Shown piece by piece: positions 45,819-57,153 of a DNA stretch of 64,000 nt; position 1 is the first letter of the stretch; each line of letters opens with the position of its first letter. This DNA comes from Andrena cerasifolii (lineage: Eukaryota > Arthropoda > Insecta > Hymenoptera > Andrenidae), in the NCBI RefSeq assembly GCF_050908995.1, contig NC_135119.1:5084001-5148000 (forward strand), in the 5' to 3' direction. A program made the position numbers and the translations under genes. Below the pieces are notes generated by a model. The model ran no database searches. It was not told the origin of the DNA and worked only from the letters and a program-made list of their open reading frames with translations.

Positions 45819-47174
45819 GGGCGGAGCGATACTATATAGGCGAAAATTTAAACTTGAATTTTCTGTTGGCCTGGGTGCGGGATAGTTGTCTTTTGATTAA
45901 CTAAACACAACTGTAAACAAAATTTGGAAAAATATTCATGTTTACAGGTTCCTTTTTCTCTTAAAAATGTGAAAATTCACAATGTGAATCTTATTTTTTT
46001 CATTTTTAAAATTTAAATTTGAATTTTCAGGTGACCTAGGTGTGGGATAGTTGTCTTTTGATTAACTAAACACAACTGTACAAAAAACATTGGAAAAATA
46101 TTCATGTCTGCAGGTTCCTTTTTCTCTTAAAAATGTAAAAATTCACAATGTGACTCTTATTTTTTACATTTTTTAAATTTAAATTTGCATTTTCAGTTGG
46201 CCTGGGTGCGGGTTAATTGTCTTTTGATTAACCAAACACAACTGTAAACAATATTTGGAGAAATATTCATGTTTGCAGGTTCGTTTTTGTCTTAAAAATG
46301 TAAAAGATAAGATTCACATTGTGAATTTTTACATGTAAAAGATAAGATTCACATTGTGAATTTTTACATGTAAAAGATAAGATTCACATTGTGAATTTTT
46401 ACATGTAAAAGATAAGATTCACATTGTGAATTTTTACATGTAAAAAATAAGACTCACATTGTGAATTTTTACATGTACAAAATAAGATTCACATTATGAA
46501 TTTTTACACGTAAAAGATAAGATTAACATTGTGAATTTTTACATGTAAAAGATAAGATTCACATTGTGAATTTTTACATGTAAAAGATAAGATTCACATT
46601 GTGAATTTTTACATGTAAAAAATAAGATTCACATTGTGAATTTTTACATGTAAAAAATAAGACTCACATTGTGAATTTTTACATGTACAAAATAAGATTC
46701 ACATTATGAATTTTTACACGTAAAAGATAAGATTAACATTGTGAATTTTTACATGTAAAAGATAAGATTCACATTGTGAATTTTTACATGTAAAAGATAA
46801 GATTCCCATTGTGAATTTTTACATGTAAAAAATAAGATTCACATTATGAATTTTTAAAAAGTTTAAGAGAAAAAGGAACCTGCAAACATGAATATTTTTC
46901 AAAAAAAATTTTGCAGTTGTGTTTGGTTAATCAAAAGACAACTATCCCACACCCAGGCCAACTGAAAATTAAATTTTAAATTTTCAAAATGTAAAACATA
47001 ACATTCTCATTGTGAATTTTTACATTTTTAAGAGAAGAAGGAACCTCCAAACATGAATATTTTTCCAATTTTTTGTTTGCAGTTGTGTTTGATTAATCAA
47101 AAGACAACTATCCCGCACCCAGACTAACTGAATATTCAAATTTAAATTTTCGACGATATATTAACACTCCGCCC
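45819..47174. mobile_element. 1.36-kb TA-flanked element with internal 35-bp array
   Basis: Ends GGGCGGAG and CTCCGCCC lie between TA at 45817-45818 and 47175-47176. Each end continues into a long inverted repeat (CTGGGTGCGGGATAGTTGTC at the left, GACAACTATCCCGCACCCAG at the right). On the left the arm module is repeated three times (about 45869, 46028, 46200); on the right, twice. Between them, 46300-46850 holds about 16 copies of a 35-bp unit (ATGTAAAAGATAAGATTCAC plus ATTGTGAATTTTTAC). No transposase. Confidence 0.85.
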
Positions 47175-47176
47175 TA

Positions 47177-47470
47177 ATATGCATCTATTGCATGCGAGTC
47201 TAACAATGGCCAATTCTAGCTAGAACAAATAGTAATCCCCCAGTAAATAATATTCTCGAAACCTATATTCTAAATTTACGAATCGCAGATCCCATCGCGG
47301 CAATATCCATAAATTTCCGTTTTCCAACCTGCTAATTCCAATTAGTTTTCTGAACTATTTAGTAGGAACTGTAATGCCAGAATACGAGCATACGCTGCCA
47401 GTGAGCAAATTACATTCACGACCGTTTACTGGCACACTGTTCTAGACATTTTCAACGCGCCATATAACTT
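47177..47470. other. Intron sequence, nothing recognised
   Basis: Unique-looking. Confidence 0.35.
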
Positions 47471-47890
47471 TACAGGTACCTTTAAAAGGTCAGGGCGTTT
47501 TACTGTTCTCGGTTCACGATCATCTTATTGACGACGCTTTAAACTTGTTGTTGCTGCGGCTCTTTACTGCCCAGAGAAATTCCTGCATCTTCGACTTCTG
47601 CCTTATTTACACGAATTTCACGATTCGCCTTAAGGCGACTAAAGTCGTTTTCAGATATATTGGCCGGTGAGTTTCGTGAGGGGTATTCTCCCACCACACC
47701 GCTTGCCTGCTCGTCGCGCGGTGGGGATTCGGTGCCCGTGAGGTACGTAACACGCAGCGAAGCATCCCCACCACTTTCTCGTCTCTTTCTTGCTCTCGTT
47801 CTATCTCGCTCTCGCCTTCGCAGAATAAGAGCGAGTCAGAAGTGGTGGGGATAGCGCCGAGCTCCTGACGTGTAGGCCAAACCGAGTTCT
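47471..47890. promoter_or_regulatory. GC-rich island with GAGA-like words
   Basis: CpG-containing sequence with CTCGTCTCTTTCTTGCTCTC (inverse: GAGAGCAAGAAAGAGACGAG), flanked by the inverse pair ATCCCCACCACTT (about 47763) and AAGTGGTGGGGAT (about 47840). It could be an alternative promoter or enhancer of Rapgap1, or a repeat. No coding homology. Confidence 0.3.
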
Positions 47891-48827
47891 TAGCGTAGAG
47901 ATATATACATCAGAATAGGTGTGCGTTTGGTTCGAAAAAATTCAGGAGCTTTATTGGTCAGAACATTGATTCTTTAGACTCGCTTGACCTTTTTAGCTGC
48001 TAAATCAACAATTTAGCGAATTTTAATATAAACCAAGCGGCATTTAATTCAGAAAAGATAGTGCTTTGGGAAAATGCAATAAAAAATTGATTTTTCGACT
48101 GCCTAGTACCCTTAACTGTAAATAAACGAATGGAAAATGCAAGAAGAAACATAGCATACCTAGGTATTATTTCTTTCATCAAAATGTTTGTTCAGAATAT
48201 GATTAATTGTAGTGTTGGATTGGTGTGAAGATGCGGGGGACGATAGAGCAATAGGAGAAGGAATAAGAGGTGGGTGGGCTGGAAAGAAGGAGGGAGAAGA
48301 GAAGAGTGGGGGTGAGGGAGGACAATGTAAATTAAAATAGGAATAGGAGGATACGAAAGGGAGGAGGGTAGAAGGATTTAAATGTAAGGTGGGGTAGTAA
48401 ACAGAAAGAGGGTAGTAGTGAGTAGGAGATAGCAAATGAGATAGATTAAAAGCATGAAATTTTACGTAAGGATAGTAATAAGGAATGTACATATGGTACA
48501 GAGAAATTGTAAATTCGTAAAGAACAATAAATAAGTTGTAGAAAATTTTGTAGACAATTTTGTAGAATATTTGAATTGATTTTTCAAGAATTCCTCTTGC
48601 GGTACAAAATACAAACTGCGGACGCCGAAGAATGTAATTATTAAATTTTTTCGGATTTCTTCATCAATACCCCATGTCAACCAAAAGTTCGACGGGCCCT
48701 TTCTAAACGTACTGGGTGGTTCATAATGATACAACCGGAAGGTATGGAATATGTAGAATAAAATTTGTTGGTAGGGGCTTCCTGCTCGAGAAGATCGGTT
48801 TTGAAAACTTATCTGATACGCCTGCAC
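47891..48827. other. Intron sequence with a purine-rich tract
   Basis: 48230-48440 is strongly G/A-rich on plus (for example GAAGGAGGGAGAAGAGAAGA). Its minus-strand open frame of Ser/Pro/Tyr is compositional. Confidence 0.5.
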
Positions 48828-49379
48828 TTAAGGGGGTAGGTTACCCTCGGTAGCCCTAAAAAAGGCCTTTTTTCAAACGCAAATTGCAAAGTGATAAATA
48901 ACAGTAGAGAGAACTTTTTTTTCTAGTTTTAATCATTATTTAATGAGTTTTAACAACAAAAAAGAGAAGTCTCAATATCTCTATGTACATAATAGTTGTG
49001 AGTAAAAACGTAAAGGCGTGTACGCGGTGCACCGTTTGACGGTGAACATAAAATCTCAAAAACAGCTCCAACGATTTGGATGAAAATTTAATGAGAGATG
49101 CAGAAAACCATTCCCTACGATGTGTCGGGAGCAGATTTTTTAGATAAATTCATAAAAAAAAGATAAAAAATATTTTTCATACAAGAAATCGATAAAATCG
49201 TATTTTTCAACATAAAAATTGTATTATTTTTTTCCATCGCAAAAATTACCACAAGTAGTTTAACATGTACACTTTCGAATACACGAAGGTTTATTTAAAA
49301 AAAAAGTCCTCGAGTGTTTTAAAAAAAATCCCGAAAATACTAGTGTTTTCAGACCTTGCAGGGTGGCGCAACCCCTTAA
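48828..49379. mobile_element. TTAA-bounded element (GGGGGTAGGTT end)
   Basis: TTAAGGGGGTAGGTTACCCT at left; GGGTGGCGCAACCCCTTAA at right, close to the family 1 right end at 62121-62145. 552 bp, AT-rich, non-coding. Confidence 0.65.
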
Positions 49380-49967
49380 ACACTGAATTACTGTGCGAGA
49401 ACCGTGATAAAAGTCGCGGGATTTTTGTCATCGGTGTTAACTGGCCGACAGGCGAAGCACTACCGTCGTTATGGTTAATGTCAGCCTTCGAAAAATAAAC
49501 GTATATTTACGTAACTGGCTTCGACCGTCACTTCGATTGGAACTTGAACAGCTCCCGCAGGAATATAAATTCAAATCGAAATGCCCCCAGATGTCAGCGT
49601 AGAGGACGCGCCGTCGTGCACACATCCAAGGTGCACAATGTTAACAACGCTCTGACGCGTACGTGCAGCTAGGTAGCGCACGATTGATAGAAATGTCGGT
49701 AGTTTACTTATCGCCATCGCATTGAAACATTATCGAATTGTTGGCGCCAAGCACTATTTACATAACTGCATTCTAACGTGGGCATACGTTTTCGTTTCAG
49801 AGGAGCTTCATTATTATTTAGATCCAAGGTAAACCTGCCTACCCGACAGCTGTGCGTCAGATAGAACAGCGAAATGCGCGGACGAGCGAGTCAGTTTGTT
49901 TTGTAACATTGTTGCTCCCAGAATAATCGTTTTTATATGCATTTTTAAGACTGAAAATTACACAGCC

Positions 49968-50532
49968 TTAACCCTTTTAGTGCCAGGCGAAAAAGAGGTG
50001 CCTATGCGAGAATAACTGGCTGAATTTGATGGTTTTACTAGGGTTTGGGAAAATGCTCGTAAAAACCAAAGAAGAAACAATATTTACATGATTCAAAAAA
50101 CAGTATATTAAGGACGAAATAGAGAACAGAAAACTTCCCACTAGTTTTTTTATATTCATTGAAAATTATATGAATAACAAGGGTATAAAAGATCATAAAG
50201 AAAGTAAAAGTTCAGTTTTGTCTTACAAAACGTATTTGCACGTACAAAAAGTCATCTTTTCTTCATAATTTTATATAGACCATTTATTACAAAGTATGTA
50301 CTTTGCATTTTTCATATATTTTGTAACAAGATAAATAATATTACATAACAAACATAAAAAATAACACGAAGAGTTAAAAGGAAAAACTATATTTTTTAAT
50401 TCTCTCGTAATGAAATTAGACCATTTATAACGTATTATAAATTTATTTTGAGATTGGGTTCTCCCGCAATGCGAATGGTAAAGCGCTATAAGACGCGGGC
50501 CGATACATCGGCTCTGGCACTGAAAGAGTTAA
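49968..50532. mobile_element. TTAA-flanked piggyBac-like MITE, 565 bp
   Basis: TTAACCCTTTTAGTGCCAG and CTGGCACTGAAAGAGTTAA are inverted ends. The interior is AT-rich with no transposase. The CCCTTT-type tip after TTAA is typical of piggyBac-derived elements. Confidence 0.8.
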
Positions 50533-50791
50533 GCCACGAATTTGCCAGAAGCGGGCAATCTAATGCGTAAATAACATTACAAATTCATTCGCATTTTAAC
50601 TTTGTCTTTGATTAACTTCCTTACTTTAGCTGTATCTAATTTTAATTTTAAGTTTAATATTAAACTTTCTATGATGGAAACTGAATTATTGTTATTGTAA
50701 TTACATTTGTTACAGTGCTATGCGACGTTGTCCTTGTTCCTTGCAAACTTGAAAATAAAAGTTTATATAATAAATATTAATCCATAACAAA

Positions 50792-51018
50792 TCTGTATAA
50801 ATAAAAATGCAAATGTTCGTTTGTTCAAAATCTTAAATCTCCGAAAGTTCTTCACCGATTGCTTTGAAATTTTACCACAACGTTGCATTCGAACACGCGC
50901 GTGTTTTCATACGCCAAGCACTGTGAAATTAAACATATTAGAAACGTGCGCTTTCTCTTTTCTTTCTTTTCTGTTTAACCAGACTGAGCCGCAGCAACGC
51001 GTGGCCGGGTACAGCTAG
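50792..51018 (+). mobile_element. Helitron-like non-autonomous element
   Basis: Starts TC (TCTGTATAAATAAAAATGCA) after an A and ends CTAG before a T, the A|TC...CTRR|T arrangement of Helitrons. GGCCGGGTACAGCTAG at the 3' end and the phrase AAATGTTCGTTTGTTC near the 5' end resemble short insect Helitrons. 227 bp, no inverted ends and no target duplication expected. Confidence 0.6.
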
Positions 51019-51019
51019 T

Positions 51020-51930
51020 TTTACAATATATTTGCAATTCTCTGTGCCTAAGCGGCAGCTAGTTTCTCACGTTCTGACACAGAAAATTAAAATAATAAAA
51101 TAATAGCCGCGTGTGTGAATTCCTGTTATATCTCTTAATTAATGCAAAATATTTTTCTTAATACACCATTGTACGTACTCTCGACAGAAAAAGTATTTCA
51201 AGCTTCAGAAACAAACGTATCGTGTACGCAATATGCAATGGAGAACGTATGTGGTACATTGGATGCTGCATGGAACACATGGTGCTGCAAGCAGGTGGCA
51301 TGTGCTACCGAAATATCAGCGGTTGAATCAGGGACTTCTAACGAAACTGAAAAAACCGATATGATACCGGTATTTTTCGGTTCCATCTTCGAAATCTTTA
51401 TTATAGAAACCGAAATATGCAAATACTGGTATGACGTCATAGGGTCATTCCACGCGAAGTCGGATACTTTTCGGAGTAACATTTCGGATTTTGGTGCAAC
51501 TTGGATATGTTGTAGTGTTTAGGGGTATATAAACATATCTCGAAGGATTTTTCGAAATGTCAAAAATTGTGGATGTTACAGCTCTTTGAAATATAGTGTT
51601 TACTATTTTTCCAAAAATTATAACCGTTGGACTAATAAACTGATAAGAATGACCTTTTGGGTGCTTACAGTGCAGATATAAGAGTACCTAATAAAAATTA
51701 TTTCACTTAATAAAAACTAATATTTGACCATTTATTTAGTAATTGTTCTAAACAAATGCAATTTTATGGTTGAAGGCACCTTTTTGAAAATTTGGAAAAA
51801 ATAGGAGGATAGAGCCCTGTTTTTCCTGTTTATGGAGATGTTTTGAAAAACGTGGATGTTTTAAAATTGGCCAAATGAAAATTAATTGAATGTAATCTGC
51901 GGTACTCGCAGCGACCAAGTATTTTATTAA
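51020..51930. other. Intron sequence, nothing recognised
   Basis: An open frame at 51142-51522 and its shadow at 51198-51482 have no recognisable homology. Confidence 0.4.
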
Positions 51931-51935
51931 AAGTC

Positions 51936-52420
51936 ATTATCCGATTCGACTGAAACTTTTTTTATTCTGAAGAATATAGTTCTGGCTAGGGTGGGGAGGG
52001 GTCCCAGAAAAAAATACAAAAAAATGAAAATTTGTAATTTTTAAAGGCTTTGAAAGGATGAAAAATATAGGGAAAAAGTGATTTCAAACTTCAAGTGTCG
52101 TTATTTTCTAAAAAAATGTAATTTTTGTATTTCTTTTTGGTTTTCCCCTAGCCAGAAATATATTCTTCAAAATAAAAAAAGTTGCAGTCGAATCGGATAA
52201 TAACTTTTGGAGATACAGGTCCCACCGATTAGGATGAATTTTTTGACGCCTTGACTTTAACGACTTCCCAGGGCCGTCTGCAATGATTAATTATAAAACA
52301 AAAAATATATTTCTGTAGCTTAAGACATCCTTAATGCAATGCAAAAAGTCCCATGAAATGATATATAGTAGTTCTCCTTTAATTAATTCCTAAATATCGC
52401 CATTTTTTGGGCTCTAGAAG
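51936..52420. mobile_element. Truncated copy of the family 2 foldback element
   Basis: TTATCCGATTCGACTGAAAC at left through ACTACTATATATcatttcat (inverse) and ATTTTTTGGGCTCTAGA at right matches 24925-25400. The TTAAGGGG tips are missing on both sides. Confidence 0.7.
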
Positions 52421-52823
52421 TCTCACACTTTTCAGAAACATTTTTTAGTTATAATTCTTGATACATATTCACACATTATTACTATTACACCTAAATTAAA
52501 ATTCCATAAAAATTGTACTGTATTTTATAACAGTTATTTCATTTTCGTGGGCTATTAAACGGTCACCGCATTGTTTACAAAGTGTATATGAAACAGCGAT
52601 GGTGGAAATGGACTACACGCCAGACAATAACGGTACGCAGAATTTCCTGAATAATTCAATCCGTTTGCTAAAATTAATCAAGCACTGGAATTTGACTGTC
52701 CTGTGTATGGGGCGATATGAAATTAATTCCAATTCGGTGAAATCTCCATTATAACCATAAATCGGATATTTAATAGGCACTAATTTTTCGCGTTAATTTT
52801 CATGGGATGCGCGTCAGCACTGC
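52421..52823. other. Intron sequence, nothing recognised
   Basis: No feature supported. Confidence 0.4.
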
Positions 52824-52831
52824 ATCACAGT

Positions 52832-54033
52832 CAGTGATGCCAGAATCGTGGGACGTGGGACCAATGCTTACCCCCACTATGCCCTACTGTGGGTCCCCTA
52901 CTTTCTTCCCGTCGCGCTGCACACGAGCATATTCCTACTCCCGGCCGTGTGCGTTGCCTGTTGGGCTGACGAGTACACGGACAGGGGTAGGGATATGCTT
53001 CTGCGCAGCGCGATGGGAAGAAAGTGGGGGGACAACATTACGTCATAGTGGGGTAGTGGTGGAGAATTATCGATGGTCGTGACTATCAATGGTGGTCGAC
53101 AGTAAACGATAGTTTGATCCCTACTATCGATAATTATCGATTGTTTCCGTAACATAAATCCACTATCATGTGTGTACCGACATATTACAAGCGTATAATA
53201 ATCGTCATCTTTATTGGAAACAATTAGCAACAATTGAATATAATCGATGTCCAATGCCAAATAGACAAGAAAAATTAAAAAAATAAAAAAACCCGACTGC
53301 TTAAATAAACATTAAAAAAATTAATTTTTAATTTAATTTTCTTATTAATTTAATTTTGTAATGTTTTTTTATTAATTTAATTTTTTTAATGTTTTTTAAA
53401 CAGTCGGGTTTTTTAATTTTTTAATTTTTTATTCATTTTTTTTAATGTTTATTTATTTTTTTTATATCCTATAACATTCGGAACGTCAAGACAATTCTAA
53501 AGACACCTCATTTGTCCAAATCGGTGTATCCGTACAGACTCTAGAGCGTAACATGGACATACATACATAGCCTGATAAACACAATACCCTCCTTTGCGTG
53601 CCGCAGTCGGGTAAAAAGAATTCAAAATGAAGAATATAGGAAGTGTTTAAAAAAAAGAGAGTAGTGTACGAAAGTAGCCATTGATTTTTATTTAAAAAAA
53701 CGATTAAGTCAACATTTTTTGCTTTTATTCTGAAACCCCTCTCGGAAATTATTTGTTGAGTTTTACTAAAGATTCTCTCATACTCTGCGAGAGTAACCGC
53801 AATACAGAGATATTTTTTGCATAACTCTGACAACGGTTGAAGTTCTTCATTTACTTAAAAACATTAAAATAGTTATTATTTTAAAACATGGCATATCGAT
53901 CAGCATCGATAGTCATATAAAAATATCGATAGCTTTCGATATTGCAAACCATCGATAATTATCGATATACTATCGATAAATCTCCGCCACTATAGTGGGG
54001 GTAAGCATTTGTCCCACGATTCTGGCATCACTG
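52832..54033. mobile_element. Internally deleted hAT transposon with 8-bp duplication
   Basis: Ends CAGTGATGCCAGAATCGTGG and CCACGATTCTGGCATCACTG are perfect 20-bp inverses. Octamers ATCACAGT (52824-52831) and ATCACAAT (54034-54041) flank them. 1202 bp. The element keeps a remnant of the transposase dimerisation domain on the minus strand and an internal palindrome (AAACCCGACTG / CAGTCGGGTTT, about 53290 and 53400). Confidence 0.9.
53640..53833 (-). pseudogene. hAT transposase C-terminal dimerisation fragment
   Basis: The minus strand reads LCKKYLCIAVTLAEYERIFS, then KTQQIISERGFRIKAKNVDL and IVFLNKN. This is the hAT family dimerisation motif (usual form: KKYLxIPATSxPSERVFS, then ISERRNRLKPKNVDxLIFLNKN), with Pro-Ala-Thr-Ser changed to Ala-Val-Thr-Leu and Ser-Glu-Arg to Tyr-Glu-Arg. 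The catalytic part of the transposase is gone. It lies inside the hAT element 52832-54033 and shares its history. Confidence 0.8.
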
Positions 54034-54041
54034 ATCACAAT

Positions 54042-55189
54042 ATTGTGGGTATGTAGATGGGAACTGGAGCAGAATAGTAAATACTTGTTCTATACTTTAT
54101 TTTAATTGCTGATTTAAGCGACATAAATTTCATACGCTCCTTTACATTCTTTTCTAATTCAATGATCTGCAAATCTTTGTAAATCTAAACATCTATAAAT
54201 ATTTATACAATTCCTGCTAGGAGTCAGTATGTTCACATAGAATAATAAATTAATAATTAGGAGCACTTCTAACAAGACACTAAGAAGTTATTGAAAATTT
54301 TCTATAGCATTCAAAATAAAAAAAAACAGCTTTTCTCCTCTAATAAAAAAAAAAATAATAATAAGATGCTGGGTTATATAACGCAATTTTAATTTGCCAG
54401 AAAAGTGAGACTAAACTGTTTTCCTTTCAGAGGACGAGGATTTCATTACGCTAGGGCTCTGAAAGGAATCAAGGAAACGAAATTTCCCGTATTTCTTTTG
54501 CGCCTAACGCTTACCAACTTAAATGTAAATTTCAGGAAATAAATATATAAACAGGATAAAAACATCATAACACAAACACCATAGTATCGATACACCACAC
54601 CTAGTAAAATAGTTTTACAACGTGGAACGATTAACTCTAGACGAACTAGTGGAGGGAATCCAGTTTGTTAAATCGTCCGTTCAAGACGTCACTTCGAGGC
54701 CTTTTCCCAGGGAGGTAAATCGATTACCTCGCCGTGCTACGTTCGATATAAAATACTGAATTTCCTGAAGAACGACTAAATTGACTTTACGACGGAAAAA
54801 TAATTTTGTCGAAACCGTAATCATTCTAGAATATATGAATGTAGAATGCGGTGCAAATGACCATGCACTGACCATAAAGGGCGTTAAACTCTAATACAAT
54901 AGAAGCATATGGTGTAGCGGCAGGTGGTACTATAATATGAACGACTGCTCATGAATATCGCCACTCGTGTGACATCGAACAGGAAATCAGTTATTTGAGT
55001 TTCCAGCTGGTTCTGCCCCCTCACGACGCTACTTTCTGGTCTAAAATATTTCGTAAGCAGAAGAAACGATCTCGCCCCTGAATACTGAAAATGCCAGGCA
55101 CATTTAACTGCCCATACGTGGAATTCCTTTTTCATTCAGTCATTTTCTGCACGTAGGAATCCACGGCGATAGATGAAAAATTTGCAAGG
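54042..55189. other. Intron or upstream sequence, nothing recognised
   Basis: No coding homology; A-rich runs near 54320-54360. Confidence 0.4.
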
Positions 55190-55633
55190 TTAACCCTTCG
55201 TTGGCACACCTCCTTTTTCGATCGACTTCGACATACCTGGGTGGCTCACACCCAGAGCAATTTTTGAACACCTGCCATTGTCATCTAAACAATCCAAGGG
55301 TCGTACAAAAAATCATGGATCTGTATTAAGGTCTCTAGAATATATTGCAATAGTTTTTTTTATTGAAATTTAATCACAGTTTTTGTAAAAAAATTGTAGA
55401 TCACCACATGTTGAGAAAAAACGAAGAAAATCTTTAAATAGTTGTGACTTTTACAAATTTCAATATTAGAAGCTAAAAATCTACAGAGTTGTTGCTCGGG
55501 TATAATATTTTGAGAGAAAACATAGTTTGGAAGTCAGCTTTGGAGGAAAGGTATTCATTTTGCATATAGAAGGTAGAGAGCGTCAAAATCAGCTTATGGG
55601 TGGCTCGCACCCAGAGTGGTAATGAAGGGTTAA
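55190..55633. mobile_element. TTAA-flanked MITE, 444 bp
   Basis: TTAACCCTTCGTTGGCACAC at left; GGTAATGAAGGGTTAA at right. Inner inverse/direct phrases GGGTGGCTCACACCCAGAG and GGGTGGCTCGCACCCAGAG lie near both ends. piggyBac-like. Confidence 0.75.
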
Positions 55634-55718
55634 GATAGGTACTAAGTCCCGGGCATCAGTTTGGTTCAAATTTTGCATACAGTTAACTATGTATAATAAT
55701 CTAATAGACAGGTAGGAT

Positions 55719-55990
55719 GTACTAGGGTACGTGTCCCGATTACGGTGCTTTGACGCCGACTTGCTCACGAAGGAATTAATTACTGACTTCTCTTACTTTA
55801 ATTTTGCTTGGTGAAAATTTATATTGGTTTTTTGAACCTTTCTCCTTATTAAGGCAATTTTTTCGGGTTAAAAATGTTAATTTTTCATATTTTTTTAATT
55901 GAAATAAAAATACATGTTTTCGTCCCAATTACTGTGCCCTGAAAAGTGCGTTGTCCTTATTACGGTGCCCTTTTTTGAATAACGTTAGTT
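55719..55990. repeat. Dispersed ATTACCGTGCC repeat (copy 2)
   Basis: CTAGGGTACGTGTCCCGATT, then sequence inverse to 31139-31344 (GAAGGAATTAATTACTGACT), ending near CCTTATTACGGTGCCC. It keeps the tip that copy 1 has lost. Confidence 0.6.
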
Positions 55991-57150
55991 TACGCGCGAA
56001 TTTATAATCTATGGAATGGATGAAGTGGGTTATTAATGTTTTATATTGAGTTGCTCCTTTATTGTAAAAATTTATTGGTTTCTAAGATTTTGTTTAATAT
56101 TTGTAAAGCAGTTATTTTTCTCATAATATAATTTGTCCTCAAACAGTTAAGATGTGCTTCTCTCTTACGCTCTAAAATTAATGATCATTCCTAATTGGAT
56201 GGCCTCCACAAAACTGTAATTAAGTTGCACTGCAACAGACCTATATTACAAACATGTGCATACAGTTTTAATAAATTTCAATTATTACTGCAGTTATCAT
56301 AACAACATCTGACTTGTTCTGAGAAAGCCTTTGTTTCGTTGGGATTCTGTGATAGCTTCTGCTTTCCCTGACAGCCCTGTGATAGCTTCTGTTTTCGTTT
56401 TGAACCTTTCTTGCTTGAGATGCTTTTATGTCAGCGTTAAAATACAATTTCAGAGCATACTTTATTTTGCTACCTACATTAATATCTTTGTATCGTTGAT
56501 TATATTCAAATGTATAGGTAGAGATTTATTTTTTTAGCAAGAATTGCAATTTTTAAATTATTTATGCTTCTAATATTTTATGGAATTAATCCCATTATTA
56601 TTCTGTCAAACCCAAGGGCTTTACAGTAAAGGGGTAGAAAAGAAATAAATGATTATTTATTCGAGGACGTACCGGAGGCACATTTGCTCTTCTTAATTAA
56701 ATAGTCGACGCCTGTTCCTGCGCGACACTTTAAACAGCCAAGTATTTACATAGGTACTTCAGCCTCGCTACTATTCATTCCGCTTTTAATTATGCGTAAC
56801 GAGATTACAAACGTAATCTTCAATTATTAACATTCGTTCTGTTGGTTAGTTTCCGATTAACCAGAATGCAATTAATAATCCATTCATTGCCGTGCAAATT
56901 CAAGTGAGAAGATTGATTGGTCAAAGTATTTATGAATTTTTAACTGCACTATAGTTGTTAAAAATAATGAATTGAATTTACTGTTCATCGTACTTGGTGA
57001 ATGACCCTGCGTTAAACACAAGATAGGAAGACAAAGAAGGATAAAATAATAATAAAAAAGTAAAATAATAGCAAATTATAGATATAAGCAAGTTTACTAC
57101 AGTAATAAAAAATATTTTAATCAGTCAAATTACTGAAAGTATTTAATAAT
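55991..57150. other. Nothing recognised
   Basis: AT-rich; open frame 56331-56537 has no homology. Confidence 0.4.
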
Positions 57151-57153
57151 TAC

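Noticed and set aside
46300..46860. CRISPR-like array of 35-bp repeats
   Set aside because: Units are directly adjacent with no unique spacers, lie inside an inverted-repeat element and the genome is eukaryotic.
48160..48492. Ser/Pro/Tyr-rich 110-codon minus-strand protein
   Set aside because: It mirrors a purine-rich tract on plus; no homology and low complexity.
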